Shown piece by piece: positions 7,889-22,201 of a stretch of 64,000 nt of DNA; positions within the stretch are counted from its first letter, which is position 1, and the number at the start of each line of letters is the position of its first letter. The stretch lies in assembly GCF_001040705.1 (NCBI RefSeq), contig NZ_CVQP01000007.1:214571-278570 (forward strand). The letters are read 5' to 3'. Position numbers and translations under genes: made by a program. The notes beneath the pieces were generated by a model. That model saw only the letters and a list, made by a program, of their open reading frames with translations, was not told where the DNA came from and did not search any database. Source of the stretch: Rhodococcus sp. RD6.2 (GTDB lineage Bacteria > Actinomycetota > Actinomycetes > Mycobacteriales > Mycobacteriaceae).

Positions 7889-8515
7889 TCGGCAGGTCCG
7901 GCCCTCCGGAAGCGGAATCCGCATCGGCGGTCGAACTTCCTGCCGTACCGGAAACTTCGCCGTTCGGTGCAGGAGTCGTTCACCGTCGGCCAGCGCGAGG
8001 GACACCGTCAGTGCCCCGGCAGCGCAGTCGACGGCCTCGATAGCACCCCGCCGAACCGCGAGCGACGTCTCGCACATGGCGAAGGTGACGACGAGGTCGA
8101 ACGGCACGTGCGCGATCTCGTTGCCGTCGAGGATCACCGCGACCTCGGGGCGATGTCTGGACGTGACGCGATAGGGCTCGACCAGCGACACCACCACCTG
8201 ACGTCCCGGCGCGGACAGTGTGTCGCGTGCTGCCCTCGTGAGGGCCTGGAATCGGGTGAGTCCGGACAGCAGCAGCGGACACGGAGGCTGATCCAGGAAG
8301 CGGAGCGAGGTCGCGAGGATTCGGCTGTCGATCAGCCGCAACGCCGTTCGGGACACCGCACGCCTCCCCGTCAGCTGCCCGGACGCCAGACCCCGTGCCG
8401 GGACGAGGGGTGTCATCCGGTCCGTGAGGACCGCGTCGGGCTCGTCCCCGAAGGCGGCGGCCCGCAGGGTCGTCCGAGACGGGACGTCAGCTGTCGTCAT
8501 TGCGTTCGTCGTCAT
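7871..8515 (-). CDS. Conserved hypothetical protein, 214 aa
   Basis: I do not recognise this protein. It has 214 residues, no signal peptide and no transmembrane helix. The C-terminal half alternates hydrophobic and polar residues like a beta-sandwich or PilZ-like barrel (VVVSLVEPYRV, RPEVAVILDG, VPFDLVVTFAM). The start at 8515 has an AGGTGG-type ribosome-binding site 6 nt upstream; an alternative ATG is at 8500. The start lies inside the end of the Ig-repeat gene (29-nt overlap), so the two are probably co-translated, and its 3' end overlaps the LuxR-type gene by 18 nt. Coding character is supported by local GC-rich third positions and the coupled start. Confidence 0.6.
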   Translation of the reverse strand: MTTNAMTTADVPSRTTLRAAAFGDEPDAVLTDRMTPLVPARGLASGQLTGRRAVSRTALRLIDSRILATSLRFLDQPPCPLLLSGLTRFQALTRAARDTLSAPGRQVVVSLVEPYRVTSRHRPEVAVILDGNEIAHVPFDLVVTFAMCETSLAVRRGAIEAVDCAAGALTVSLALADGERLLHRTAKFPVRQEVRPPMRIPLPEGRTCRSAPRS

Positions 8516-9836
8516 GGTGTTCCACCTCGCTGGTCCTGTATCCGGTGTCGGTTCGTGCGTCGAGTTGGATCGAATGCGCGCCGCCGTCGCCGGCAGGCGG
8601 ATCGACCGTGATGGACGGAGGCGGCATCAGCGGTTCGACGTCAATGTGGCCGTCCATCCGATTTCTGGCCTGCCGTTTCCGGTTGAGAAGTAGGGCGCCT
8701 GCGATGGCGGCGGCTGCCACGGCGGCAGCGGTGACGAGCATGATCGGTGAGCCGGTGCCCTGCTCCTGCGCGCTGTTGTTTTCGCCGCTGCTGCCGCTGT
8801 TGTTCCCGCCGCCGCCGCTGCTGCTGTTGTTCCCGCTGCCGCCGCCGTTGTTCCCGTTGCCGCCGCTGTTGTTTCCGCCGTTGTTCCCGTTGCCGCCGCC
8901 GTTTCCGCCCGCCGCGAGGACGGTGAACGATGCCTCAACCTCGGCGCCCGGCTCGGGGCATTCAAGCAGAACCGTCCGTTGGCCCGTGTCCGCGTCATTC
9001 GGAACGGTCAATTCGGCGGCGAGGTTCGGTCCGGACTGTTCGGCAGTCGCGATCGCTTGGCCGTCGAACAAGACGTTCCAGGATTCGGCGCAACGGGGCA
9101 GGCCCGTCGCGGACAGCGATACCGGGGTGTCACGCCGTCCCTGTCGCGGGTCGAGCGAGAGGACTGGGTCCGCCCCAGTCCCGGTGACGGTGAACGTACT
9201 TTCCACCAGGACGCTCGGCTCCGGGCATTCGAGCTGGACCGCGTGTTCACCCGCATCCGCGTCGTCAGGAACGGCCAGTTCGGTGGCAAGGGTCGATCCG
9301 GACTGTTCGGCCGTCGTCATCTGCTGTCCGTCGACCAGGACGTACCAGGGCTCGGCGCACGTGGGCAGCTCCGTCGCATACAACGAAATCGTGGTGCCCG
9401 GCGGCCCCGACTTCGGGGCGAGAGTGAGCACCGGGTCCGGTATCTCTCCGAGAACGGTCAAGAAAGCCGTCCCGCCGCAGGTTGTGGTCACGGGGTGCAC
9501 GCCACCCGTGATGTCCGGAACCGTGAACCCGGAGTCGAACCTGTGCCTGCCGCTCGCAATGGGATTGGTCAACGACACTGTCACGCCGTTGACGTCAACC
9601 GCCGACATGTGCCCGTCAACGCCCTCAGCGCACGTTGCGGTCAGGTCGACATGCTCGCCCACCGCGGCCTCACTGGTTCGGAGTTGGAGGGACGTGGCGA
9701 CGGACGGTTCGCTCGTGCCGCCCGTCGCGGCCGTTGCCGCGGCGGGCACGGCCAGCAGCAGTGCGAACGCACCGGTCCACACCAATCGCAGGGATTGACT
9801 TGCCAGGCTCGGCGTCCGCCGAGACACGGTTCGCAT
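8487..9836 (-). CDS. Membrane-anchored surface protein with Ig-like repeats
   Basis: The 449-residue protein has an N-terminal signal peptide (residues 1 to about 37) and three Ig-like modules. Modules two and three (about 133-221 and 223-309) are near-duplicates: both begin DPVL, contain AEQSG and end LECPEP-x8-TFTV or SFTV. Each module has a pair of Cys residues that could form a disulfide. A roughly 55-residue Gly/Asn/Ser-rich flexible stalk (310-360) precedes one transmembrane helix (364-384) and a 57-residue cytoplasmic tail. An extracellular, cell-wall-spanning display role is inferred. The start at 9836 has GAGGTG 7 nt upstream. It is the first gene of a two-gene unit with the unknown 214-aa protein. 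Confidence 0.8.
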   Translation of the reverse strand: MRTVSRRTPSLASQSLRLVWTGAFALLLAVPAAATAATGGTSEPSVATSLQLRTSEAAVGEHVDLTATCAEGVDGHMSAVDVNGVTVSLTNPIASGRHRFDSGFTVPDITGGVHPVTTTCGGTAFLTVLGEIPDPVLTLAPKSGPPGTTISLYATELPTCAEPWYVLVDGQQMTTAEQSGSTLATELAVPDDADAGEHAVQLECPEPSVLVESTFTVTGTGADPVLSLDPRQGRRDTPVSLSATGLPRCAESWNVLFDGQAIATAEQSGPNLAAELTVPNDADTGQRTVLLECPEPGAEVEASFTVLAAGGNGGGNGNNGGNNSGGNGNNGGGSGNNSSSGGGGNNSGSSGENNSAQEQGTGSPIMLVTAAAVAAAAIAGALLLNRKRQARNRMDGHIDVEPLMPPPSITVDPPAGDGGAHSIQLDARTDTGYRTSEVEHHDDERNDDS

Positions 9837-9949
9837 GAGCGATCACCTCGTGGGACGGCCCCGATCGGCTGCGAACGGCTGTCCGTCCTGGCGGTTCGCC
9901 GATCGGGTTCTGCGGATCACCTTGCCGGTCCGGTCCGCGGCCGGCACGC

Positions 9950-9961
9950 GTAGTCGACTAC
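9950..9961. promoter_or_regulatory. Perfect 12-bp palindrome, candidate operator
   Basis: GTAGTCGACTAC lies in the 225-bp region between the divergent Ig-repeat gene and pta. The position suits a regulator acting on either gene; the protein is unknown. Confidence 0.4.
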
Positions 9962-9982
9962 TCGATTCGCTCGACCGGGCGG

Positions 9983-10006
9983 GTGCCCGGAGCTGTGGCC
10001 GGGCAC
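9983..10006. promoter_or_regulatory. Inverted repeat upstream of pta
   Basis: GTGCCCGG (9983-9990) and CCGGGCAC (9999-10006) form an 8-bp stem with an 8-nt spacer. A second small hairpin, GGAGGC/GCCTCC, lies at 10026-10040. Both are upstream of the predicted leaderless pta start, so they would act as DNA operators and not as part of the mRNA leader. Confidence 0.4.
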
Positions 10007-10049
10007 ACAGAGCCGGGCAGGCTTCGGAGGCTCCGCCTCCCCTCCCCAC

Positions 10050-10055
10050 TAGTCT
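10050..10055 (+). promoter_or_regulatory. -10 box for leaderless pta-ackA mRNA
   Basis: TAGTCT ends 6 nt before the pta ATG at 10062. There is no Shine-Dalgarno sequence between them. Confidence 0.45.
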
Positions 10056-10061
10056 GACGTC

Positions 10062-12155
10062 ATGGCAACCGGAGCGTCGGCAGTCTCGAGCATCTACGTC
10101 GCCTCGCCTGAGGGGGACACCGGAAAGTCCACGATCGCGCTGGGGCTGCTGCAGATGCTCTGCGGCTCGACGGCGCGGGTGGGGGTGTTCCGGCCGATCG
10201 CCCGATCCACCGACGAGCCCGACTACATCCTGGAGTTGCTCCTCGAGCACACCACCGTCGATCTCGGCTACGAGCAGTGCATCGGCGTCACCTACGACGA
10301 CGTTCACGCCGACCCCGAACTCGCGATCGCGGAGATCGTGGCGCGCTACCACGTGGTCGCGGCGGAATGCGATGCCGTCGTGATCGTCGGCAGCGACTAC
10401 ACCGACGTCGCCAGCCCCAGTGAACTGGAGTTCAACGCGCGGATCGCGGTCAACCTGGACGCCCCGGTGCTACTGGCGCTGCGGGGCGCCCGCCGCACCC
10501 CCGACGAGGTTTACCAGCTCGGACAGATGTGCGCCGCGGAGCTGCGATCCCGGCACGCGCATCTCCTCGGGATAGTCGTGAACCGCTGCGAACCGGCCGA
10601 CCTCGACGCGGTGGCCGCTGCGGTCGCTCCGCTCGGGGTGCCCGTCCGGACCCTTCCGGAGGTGCCGCTGCTGGTGGCGCCGACGGTGGCGGAGCTGCAG
10701 AAGGCCATCGGAGGCCAGGTGTACAGCGGGGACGCCGAACTGCTGCAGCGGGAGGCGTTGGAGGTGATGGTCGGCGGCATGACCGCCGAGCACATTCTCG
10801 AGCGGCTCGTCGACGGCATGATCGTGATCGCGCCTGCCGACCGTTCGGACGTTCTGCTCGCCGTCGTCAACGCGCACGAGGCGGAGGGCTTCCCGTCGCT
10901 CGCCGGGATCATCATGAACGGTGGCCTGCTTCCGCATCCGGCGATAGCGAAGCTGATGGCGGGCCTGCGTCCGAGCCTGCCGATCCTCACCACCGACCTC
11001 GGCACCTTCGACACGGCATCCGCGGCGTCGAAGATCAGGGGAAGGGTCGCGGTCGGATCACAGCGCAAGGTGGACACCGCGCTGAGCCTGATGGAGCAGC
11101 GGGTCGAATCCGCGGATCTGCTCGCCTGGCTGCAAGTCGAGCGGCCCGAGGTGGTCACACCGCAGATGTTCGAGTACCAGCTGATCGAGCGCGCACGCGC
11201 CGACCGCAAGCACATCGTGCTGCCCGAAGGCGACGACGACCGGGTGCTGCGAGCGGCGGGTCGGCTGCTGCAGCGGAAGGTGGCCGACCTGACCATCCTC
11301 GGAGACGAGGCGGCGGTCCGGCGCCGCGCCGCCGAACTCGGCGTGGACCTCGATGACGCGGCCGTGCTCGATCCATTCGACTGTGAGCACTCCGAGCGGT
11401 TCGCGGTCGAGTACACCCAGCTCCGTGCGCACAAGGGCATGACGGTCGAGCGGGCCCGCGAGGTGATGGCGGACGTCTCCTATTTCGGAACGATGATGGT
11501 GCACATGGGAATCGCCGACGGCATGGTGTCGGGTGCCGCCCACACGACGGCGCACACGATCAGGCCGTCGTTCGAGATCATCAAGACCGAGCCCGGCGTG
11601 GCGACGGTGTCGAGCATCTTCCTGATGTGTCTCGCCGATCGTGTTCTCGCCTATGGTGACTGCGCCGTCGTGCCCGATCCGACCGCCGAGCAACTCGCCG
11701 ACATCGCGATCTCCTCGGCAGCAACCGCCGCCCGGTTCGGAATCGACCCGCGCATCGCGATGCTCTCGTACTCGACGGGCGACTCCGGCGCGGGCATCGA
11801 GGTGGACAAGGTGCGGACGGCCACAGCACTCGTTCGCAAACGGCGTCCGGACCTGCTGGTGGAAGGGCCGATTCAGTACGACGCGGCGATCGAGCCGGCC
11901 GTCGCCGACGCGAAACTGCCCGACTCCCTGGTCGCGGGACGGGCGACGGTGTTCGTGTTCCCGGATCTGAACACCGGCAACAACACGTACAAGGCGGTGC
12001 AGCGCAGCGCAGGCGCGATCGCCGTCGGACCGGTCCTGCAGGGACTGAACAAACCCGTCAACGACCTTTCTCGGGGCGCACTCGTCCAGGACATCGTCAA
12101 CACCGTCGCGATCACCGCGATCCAGGCGCAGGGCATCGCCGAGAAGGAGTGGTAG
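10062..12155 (+). CDS. pta: Phosphate acetyltransferase (long form)
   Basis: The protein has 697 residues, the usual length of the long Pta class. An N-terminal P-loop, BioD-like domain carries [10 protein letters not shown] (about residues 19-28). A DRTGG-type middle domain and the C-terminal PTA/PTB catalytic domain (about 365-690) follow; the latter contains [25 protein letters not shown] and [14 protein letters not shown]. It interconverts acetyl-CoA plus phosphate and acetyl phosphate plus CoA in the cytosol. It is followed directly by ackA, making the standard acetate overflow and assimilation pair. The order fgd1...pta-ackA-pknG matches mycobacteria. Confidence 0.97.
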   Translation: MATGASAVSSIYVASPEGDTGKSTIALGLLQMLCGSTARVGVFRPIARSTDEPDYILELLLEHTTVDLGYEQCIGVTYDDVHADPELAIAEIVARYHVVAAECDAVVIVGSDYTDVASPSELEFNARIAVNLDAPVLLALRGARRTPDEVYQLGQMCAAELRSRHAHLLGIVVNRCEPADLDAVAAAVAPLGVPVRTLPEVPLLVAPTVAELQKAIGGQVYSGDAELLQREALEVMVGGMTAEHILERLVDGMIVIAPADRSDVLLAVVNAHEAEGFPSLAGIIMNGGLLPHPAIAKLMAGLRPSLPILTTDLGTFDTASAASKIRGRVAVGSQRKVDTALSLMEQRVESADLLAWLQVERPEVVTPQMFEYQLIERARADRKHIVLPEGDDDRVLRAAGRLLQRKVADLTILGDEAAVRRRAAELGVDLDDAAVLDPFDCEHSERFAVEYTQLRAHKGMTVERAREVMADVSYFGTMMVHMGIADGMVSGAAHTTAHTIRPSFEIIKTEPGVATVSSIFLMCLADRVLAYGDCAVVPDPTAEQLADIAISSAATAARFGIDPRIAMLSYSTGDSGAGIEVDKVRTATALVRKRRPDLLVEGPIQYDAAIEPAVADAKLPDSLVAGRATVFVFPDLNTGNNTYKAVQRSAGAIAVGPVLQGLNKPVNDLSRGALVQDIVNTVAITAIQAQGIAEKEW

Positions 12156-12157
12156 TC

Positions 12158-13357
12158 GTGAAAGATTCCGTGCTCGTCGTCAATTCGGGTTCCTCGTCGG
12201 TGAAATACCAACTCGTCGACCCGGTCACCGGAGTGGCGATTGCGTCGGGCCTGGTCGAGCGGATCGGGGAGCCCGACGGTCGGATCACCCACCATCACGA
12301 CGGCGTCGACCGCGAGCGTCGGGGTCCGATCGGCGACCACGGCGACGGACTGCGCCTGGCGTTCGAGATGTTCGCCGAGGACGGGACGGACCTGGCGACC
12401 GTGGGCATCGCGGCGGTCGGGCATCGTGTCGTGCACGGTGGGGAGGTCTTCTACGAACCGACCGTCATCACCCCCGACGTGCTCGCCGAGATCCGGCGGC
12501 TCTCATCCCTTGCGCCCCTGCACAATCCGGCGAACGTCCTCGGAATCGAGAGCGCGATGGCGGTGTTGCCGAACGTCCCGCACGTCGCGGTGTTCGACAC
12601 GGCCTTCTTCCACACGCTGCCTGCTAAGGCCCGTACGTATGCCATCGATGCCGAGGTGGCGAAGGCACACGACGTGCGACGCTACGGCTTTCACGGTACG
12701 TCTCACCAGTACGTGTCGGGCCGGGTCGCCGAGTTCCTCGGCCGCGACATCGGTGAGCTGAACCAGATCGTCCTGCACCTCGGGAACGGGGCGTCGGCGT
12801 CCGCGATCGCCGGGGGCCGCGCCGTCGACACCTCGATGGGACTCACTCCGCTGGAGGGGCTCGTGATGGGTACCCGCAGCGGTGACATCGATCCCGGCCT
12901 CGTGATGCACCTGCGGCGCAGCGCCGGACTCGACGTCGACGCCATCGACGACCTCCTCAACCGCAGGTCCGGGCTCAAAGGACTGTGCGGGGTCAACGAC
13001 TTCCGGGAGCTGCGCCGTCTCATCGACGAGGGCGACGTGGACGCGGCACTGGCCTACGACGTCTACATCCACAGGCTGCGCAAGTACATCGGTGCCTACC
13101 TGCTGTCGCTCGGCGGAGTCGACGTCATCACCTTCACCGCTGGTGTCGGCGAGAACTCCGCCCCGGTCCGCGCCGACGCACTCGCAGGTCTGGAGCGACT
13201 GGGCATCGAGATCGACGCCGACCGCAATGCCGCACGCAGTCGTGAGGCCCGTGTCATCTCCACGGACGCGTCCGCGGTGACCGTTCTCGTCGTCCCCACC
13301 AACGAGGAATTCGCGATCGCGCAGCAGGCGCTTCGCGCAGGTGCGCCGATCGTGTAG
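12158..13357 (+). CDS. ackA: Acetate kinase
   Basis: The 399-residue protein has the acetate/butyrate kinase motifs: [15 protein letters not shown] at the N-terminus, [51 protein letters not shown] and the ATP-site FTAGVGENS. It transfers phosphate between acetyl phosphate and ADP/ATP. GTG 12158 is chosen because AAGGAG at 12144-12149 sits 8 nt before it; the in-frame GTG at 12149 would overlap this ribosome-binding site. It begins 2 nt after the pta stop, so the two form one operon. It is convergent with pknG. Confidence 0.97.
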   Translation: MKDSVLVVNSGSSSVKYQLVDPVTGVAIASGLVERIGEPDGRITHHHDGVDRERRGPIGDHGDGLRLAFEMFAEDGTDLATVGIAAVGHRVVHGGEVFYEPTVITPDVLAEIRRLSSLAPLHNPANVLGIESAMAVLPNVPHVAVFDTAFFHTLPAKARTYAIDAEVAKAHDVRRYGFHGTSHQYVSGRVAEFLGRDIGELNQIVLHLGNGASASAIAGGRAVDTSMGLTPLEGLVMGTRSGDIDPGLVMHLRRSAGLDVDAIDDLLNRRSGLKGLCGVNDFRELRRLIDEGDVDAALAYDVYIHRLRKYIGAYLLSLGGVDVITFTAGVGENSAPVRADALAGLERLGIEIDADRNAARSREARVISTDASAVTVLVVPTNEEFAIAQQALRAGAPIV

Positions 13358-13380
13358 TTCCAACCACGACAACGGCGCAC

Positions 13381-13395
13381 GGCACCCGGAGGTGC

Positions 13396-13396
<1 letters not shown>
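13381..13396. terminator. Short hairpin between convergent ackA and pknG
   Basis: GGCACC CGGA GGTGCC forms a 6-bp stem with a 4-nt loop in the 38-bp gap between the two convergent stops. It is weak for a terminator but well placed. Confidence 0.4.
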
Positions 13397-16692
<3,296 letters not shown>

Positions 16693-16696
<4 letters not shown>

Positions 16697-18024
16697 TGGT
16701 ACTCCCGCAGTCGGGGCCACAGACCCGCCGCGATGCCTGCGACGGCGAGTGCCGCCAACGCGATCGTCCCCGTTGCCAGTCCCGTCAACGTGTCCACCGC
16801 GCGCGCGACCCCGGACCGCAGTTCCGACCGCGTCTCGTCGATCGCGTGCGTGAGATAGGCGTCAGCCGTTGCGTACTGGATTGCAGACCCACCGGCAGGC
16901 CCGACAGCGACCGAGACGGCCCCGTCCCAGTCGCCGCGGTCGAGCAGCGTCATCAACCGCCGGTGCGCCTCCGACCAGGCTTCCTGCGCCCGATCCGCCA
17001 CCGCGACCTCGTCGGCGCCCGCCCGCAGACTCCCTCGTGCGACGCCTTCCAGCAGTGCGTCCAGGTCGGTGAGGCGCTGCTGGAACTGCTCGTCGTAGCG
17101 GCCCGAGAAATCACGACGTACCAATCCGAGGGTCTCGTCGGCGCGGGCCTGCTGCGTGATGATGCGGCCTGTCGTCAGCTCGGCCAGCGGCCGCGCGCCC
17201 GCGTCGAGAGCGCGGGCGGTGGACGCCGCCGACAACAGTCCCGCGATCACCAGCCACGCCAGCGACGCCGCGACCGCCACCGATGCCAGGATCAGGCCGG
17301 CGTTGAGGCGTCGTCGCGTCCACTTCGCCAACAACAGTTGCGCGACCACCAACGCCACGAACGTCACCATCAGCAGTGCGATCGCCAGCCACGGCGGCGT
17401 CGCGAACTCCGCCTGCATCTGCACCACCCGCGCCGCCTGCACCGTGTGCAACTGCTCCGCCAGCGGCAGCAGCGTCGACTGCATCATCGACGACGCCTCG
17501 CTCAGGTACGCCGACCCGACCGGCTGCCCGCTCCTGTTGTTGACGCGGGCCGTCTCGATCAGTCCCGTGTAGATCGGGACACCGACCGACAGTCGGGCCA
17601 GCAGGTCGTGCGAGGTGGTGTCGGACTCGTCGATACCCGCGGCGGCATCGACCAGATCGGCGGAGGCGTCGCTGATGGAAAGGGTGTACCGGTCGCGGAC
17701 CTCCGCTGGCTCGATCCCACCCGCCAGGAACGCGGTCGTCGCGGCGGCGTCCGCGATGGAGAGCGAGCTGTAGATGTCCTGGGCCGCGTGGGCGAGCGGC
17801 TCGACTTCGCTGTGCAGGGTGTCGAGCGTCCGCTCCCGGTCCGTCACCTGCGCGGCGGCCACGGCACCCGACACGATCGCGATCACGATCAACCCGATGC
17901 CGACCGCGGTGATCTGCGCGGGAGTGGTCCGCACGAGGGCACGCCTCCGTGCACGCGCACCGACCGGGTCGGCTGCCGTCCCGACGCCGCGCGGACGCGT
18001 CGACGGGGCCACCCGAACTACCAC
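16693..18024 (-). CDS. glnX: Membrane sensor/adaptor GlnX (Rv0412c-like)
   Basis: The 443-residue integral membrane protein has four hydrophobic helices: one near the N-terminus (ITAVGIGLIVIAIVSGAVA), two in the centre (WLAIALLMVTFVALVVAQ; AGLILASVAVAASLAWLVIA) and one near the C-terminus (TGTIALAALAVAGIAAGLW). Two extracytoplasmic helical regions lie between them, as in four-helix-bundle sensors. In mycobacteria GlnX links GlnH to PknG. The GTG at 18024 has AAGGG 8-9 nt upstream and gives a length close to the mycobacterial homologue (about 440). Its stop overlaps the glnH start. Confidence 0.9.
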
Positions 18025-18194
18025 CGCGCATCCCTTCGAACCTGGCTCGAACGTCGGACAGGGGGCAGCATATAAGCAGTACCCGCGCTTCGGGTCGAAC
18101 GACTGGTTATCTTCGAGGGCACGTGACTCGTCCCGTGTCCGGTCCTCCGGCCGTGCGCGTGGCAGTCGGAACACGGGGCAGGTGGGCGAAGTCG

Positions 18195-19067
18195 ATGCGC
18201 GGTGACGGGGACGGTTGGGCCGAAAGCGATGACGGCAGCCGCTACTGGGGGCGTCACGGCGCCGCCGGACTGCTGCTCCGCGCACCGGCGCCGGGCGGCG
18301 GATCGGCAGTGCTGCTGCAGCATCGCGCGGCGTGGAGTCATCAGGGCGGAACCTGGGCGTTGCCCGGCGGCGCCCGCGACTCCCACGAGACCACCACCCA
18401 CGCCGCGATCCGCGAGGCAGGCGAGGAAGCAGGTATCGCGGTCGACCATGTCCAGGTCCGCGCCGAACGCGTCACCGCGCACGCGACCAGCGGGCCCTGG
18501 ACCTACACGACGGTCGTCGCGGACGCCGCGACCGCGCTGGCCACCGTCCCCAACGGGGAGAGCACCGAGCTGCGCTGGGTCCCTGAAGACCAGGTCACCG
18601 ACCTCCCGCTGCATCCCGGCTTCGCTGCGAGCTGGCCGGGCCTGCGCGCGACACCCGTCCGGCTGCTCCTCGACACCGCGAACGTCCTCGGATCGCGTCC
18701 CGACGGCTGGTGGCGGGACCGTGCAGGAGCAACGGGACGCCTCCTCGCCGACCTCGCAGCAACCCTGCCCCGCACCATCGAACTCCCCGGCGGCGGCTTC
18801 GGCTGGCTACCCCGCGTCGAAGCGGTTCTCGAAGGTCAGGCGGTGGACGCCGTCGCGGTCGACGCGCGGGTGCCCGTCCACCTCGCGTCCGGCAGCGGCG
18901 ACGACGCCCTCGCCGAGCTGGCGTCGGCGAGATCGCACTCGGCGACGCTCACCGAAGTCGTTGCCGAATTGACGGCGGTGGTCACCGCCGATCGCGGCCT
19001 GCAGGCCCGGCTCCCCGAATCGGTGCTGCGCCTCGCGCCGTCGACCGTCCTGTCCTGGTTGGGCTGA
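18195..19067 (+). CDS. mutT3: NUDIX hydrolase MutT3-like, with long C-terminal extension
   Basis: The 290-residue protein opens with RGDGDGW, as in mycobacterial MutT3, and carries a complete NUDIX box in GGARDSHETTTHAAIREAGE followed by EAGI. WVPEDQVTDLPLHPGFAASW marks the end of the NUDIX domain. MutT3-type enzymes act on oxidised or dihydroneopterin-type nucleotides. About 120 residues beyond the domain are not in the roughly 217-residue mycobacterial protein as I remember it; this tail has an Asn/Asp-poor alpha/beta pattern I cannot identify. An in-frame GTG at 18123 with TATCTT 9 nt upstream is an alternative, longer start. It is divergent from glnX. Confidence 0.85.
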   Translation: MRGDGDGWAESDDGSRYWGRHGAAGLLLRAPAPGGGSAVLLQHRAAWSHQGGTWALPGGARDSHETTTHAAIREAGEEAGIAVDHVQVRAERVTAHATSGPWTYTTVVADAATALATVPNGESTELRWVPEDQVTDLPLHPGFAASWPGLRATPVRLLLDTANVLGSRPDGWWRDRAGATGRLLADLAATLPRTIELPGGGFGWLPRVEAVLEGQAVDAVAVDARVPVHLASGSGDDALAELASARSHSATLTEVVAELTAVVTADRGLQARLPESVLRLAPSTVLSWLG

Positions 19068-19086
19068 CGCTCCGGGCTCCACCCTC

Positions 19087-19143
19087 GGTTCCCTGATGTG
19101 ACATCGGGGGTCGTCAAGTGACCCGATGTGACATCAGGGAACC
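19087..19143. repeat. Palindromic element copy 1 (57-nt long hairpin) between mutT3 and thiE
   Basis: Arms 19087-19105 and 19125-19143 (GGTTCCCTGATGTGACATC and its complement, one mismatch) enclose an inner stem GGGTC/GACCC. Each arm contains its own small palindrome GATGTGACATC. It lies between convergent stops (19067 and 19154) and can serve as a two-way terminator. A near-identical copy in the opposite orientation is at 51760-51822. Confidence 0.85.
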
Positions 19144-19153
19144 AGGGCAGGTG

Positions 19154-19864
19154 TCAGCTGCTCGCGGCGATGTTGCGGTCGAGGGCGTCGGCGAGTCGAC
19201 GGGCCGCGGCCTGCGGGTCGCGGGCCTCGGTGATCGCGCGCACGACGCAGATGCGGGTCGCGCCCGCGTCCAGGACCTCCGGGAGTCGCTGCTCGTCGAT
19301 ACCGCCGATCGCGAACCACGGCATCGTCGGTTGCGACTCGGCAACCTGCCGGACCAGGTCGAGGCTCGCGGCCGTGCGGCCGGGCTTCGTCGGGGTGGCC
19401 CACACCGGGCCGGTGGCGAAGTAGTCGACGCCGTCCTCGATGGCGGCGAGTTGCGCCTGCGCGCGGCTGCCCGTGGACCGGCCGATCACGACGTCGGGGC
19501 CGACGATCCGGCGCGCGTAGTGCACCGGGAGGTCGCCCTGGCCGAGGTGCAGGACGTCGGCGCCCGCCGCGAGCGCGAGGTCGGCGCGGTCGTTGACGGC
19601 GAGGAGCGCGCCGTGGCGGCGGCACACGGCGGCAAGCTCGGCGAGAGCCGCGAGTTCTTCCTTCGCCTCGATCCGGCCGAACTGGCGTTCGCCTGCCGAG
19701 CCCTTGTCCCGGAGCTGGATGATGTCGACTCCGCCGGACAGTGCGGCATCGGCGAACTTCGCCAGGTCGCCGCGTTCACGCCGGGCGTCGGTGCAGAGGT
19801 ACAAGCGCGCCGTGGCGAGGCGTTCGCGCGGTGTGGGTCGTTGACCGGCATGCGAGGTGGGCAC
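19154..19864 (-). CDS. thiE: Thiamine-phosphate synthase
   Basis: A 236-residue TIM-barrel enzyme that joins HMP pyrophosphate and the thiazole phosphate carboxylate to give thiamine phosphate. Motifs: [57 protein letters not shown] and [18 protein letters not shown] 19864 is chosen because the -10-like TACCTT (19872-19877 on this strand) lies 7 nt upstream, predicting a leaderless message. It is divergent from thiO; the TPP aptamer in the intergenic region is on the opposite strand and so does not cover thiE. Confidence 0.95.
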   Translation of the reverse strand: MPTSHAGQRPTPRERLATARLYLCTDARRERGDLAKFADAALSGGVDIIQLRDKGSAGERQFGRIEAKEELAALAELAAVCRRHGALLAVNDRADLALAAGADVLHLGQGDLPVHYARRIVGPDVVIGRSTGSRAQAQLAAIEDGVDYFATGPVWATPTKPGRTAASLDLVRQVAESQPTMPWFAIGGIDEQRLPEVLDAGATRICVVRAITEARDPQAAARRLADALDRNIAASS

Positions 19865-19871
19865 GCGTCCA

Positions 19872-19877
19872 AAGGTA
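19872..19877 (-). promoter_or_regulatory. -10 box for leaderless thiE mRNA
   Basis: TACCTT on the minus strand lies 7 nt before the GTG at 19864, with no Shine-Dalgarno sequence. Confidence 0.4.
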
Positions 19878-19897
19878 GTCTCTGAGGCATCAGATGT

Positions 19898-19990
19898 GAC
19901 ACGGGAGTCCCGGCGAACGCGGGGCTGAGAGGGGGCCCGCGGGCCCCGACCGTCAGACCTGACCCGGATCATGCCGGCGCAGGGAGTGAG
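19898..19990 (+). ncRNA. TPP riboswitch upstream of thiO-thiS-thiG
   Basis: The conserved THI elements are present in order: ACGGGAGTCC, GCTGAGAG, a variable stem made of a perfect GC-only palindrome (19932-19947), GACCG, ACCTGACCCGGATCATGCC and GCGCAGGGAG. Thiamine pyrophosphate binding should close the structure and reduce expression of the downstream thiazole genes. The ribosome-binding GTGGAG (19991-19996) starts right after the aptamer, so control at translation is likely. Confidence 0.95.
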
Positions 19991-19998
19991 GTGGAGTG

Positions 19999-21083
19999 AT
20001 GAGCGGAACCGTCGCGGTCGTCGGCGGCGGCGTGATCGGATTGTCGATCGCGTGGCGTGCGGCGCAGGCCGGATGGACGGTCACGGTGTACGACCCGCGG
20101 GTCGGGTCCGGGGCGTCGTGGGTCGCGGGCGGCATGCTCGCCCCGCTGTCCGAGGGCTGGCCGGGGGAGGACGCGGTTCTCACGGTCGGTGCGGCGTCGC
20201 TGGACAGATGGCCGGACTTCGGTGCCGAGTTGGAGCGGGCGACGGGGGAGACGCTGTTCACCTCGCAGAGTTCGATGACGGTGGCCCTCGACGGAGCGGA
20301 TGCCGCAGACCTGCGAACGGTCGCCGACTGGCTGGACGGGCGTGGGTACCACCTCGACCTGCTGACGCGTCCCCAGGTCCGGGCACTGGAACCGGCGCTG
20401 GCACCGACGATCCGGCTCGGCCTGCTGGCGGAGGCGGAGTTCGCCGTCGACAATCGCGCGCTCGTCCGGGCGTTGCGGTCGGCCGGGGAGGCGGCCGGGG
20501 TCCGATTCGTCGCCGAGGCCGTCACCGATCCGGACGGTCTGGCCGCCGACCGGGTGGTGGTCGCCGCCGGTACGGCGTCCGCGCGACTGCGGCCCGGTCT
20601 GCCCGTGCGACCGGTCAAGGGTGAGGTGCTGCGACTGCGTCACCGCCCCGGTGTCGCGCCCGCGCCGTCGCGCACCATCCGCGCCAGCGTCCACGGCAGG
20701 CCCGTCTACCTCGTTCCCCGCGGCAACGGTCTCGTCGTCGGGGCGACCCAGCACGAGTCCGGTGAGGACACCGCGGTCACCGTCGCCGGGGTCCGCGACC
20801 TGATTCTCGACGCTCAGGCCCTGATGCCGAGCCTCGGCGAGTACGAACTGCACGAGACCACCGCCGGGCTGCGACCCATGAGCCCCGACAACCTGCCGAT
20901 CCTCGGACGGGTGTCGGAGAAGATCGTGGTCGCCGCAGGCCACGGGCGTAACGGGATCCTGCTGACGCCACTGTCGGCGGACGCGGTGGTCGCGGAACTG
21001 TCCGGCAGTCCGCTGCCGGAGGCGGAGGCCTGTAAGCCCGAGCGTTTCGGGACGGCAGCGACCGACACACGAATGAGGATGGG

Positions 21084-21087
<4 letters not shown>
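19999..21087 (+). CDS. thiO: Glycine oxidase ThiO
   Basis: The 362-residue FAD-dependent D-amino-acid-oxidase-family enzyme has the N-terminal dinucleotide motif [19 protein letters not shown] and the C-terminal [14 protein letters not shown] and [14 protein letters not shown]. It oxidises glycine to iminoglycine, the dehydroglycine donor for ThiG in aerobic thiazole synthesis. ATG 19999 is preceded by GTGGAG at short distance; the overlapping GTG at 19996 is less likely. It follows the TPP riboswitch, and its stop overlaps the thiS start by 4 nt. Confidence 0.96.
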
Positions 21088-22181
<1,094 letters not shown>

Positions 22182-22188
22182 GCGGCGG

Positions 22189-22194
22189 TAGGCT
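22189..22194 (+). promoter_or_regulatory. -10 box for leaderless ppk2 mRNA
   Basis: TAGGCT ends 7 nt before the GTG at 22202. The tandem repeat array occupies the upstream promoter region. Confidence 0.45.
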
Positions 22195-22201
22195 CGAAAA
22201 G

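Noticed and set aside
8775-8910. GCC/GTT-rich simple sequence in the Ig-repeat gene considered as a stand-alone microsatellite
   Set aside because: It encodes the Gly/Asn/Ser stalk in frame and is explained by the coding sequence.
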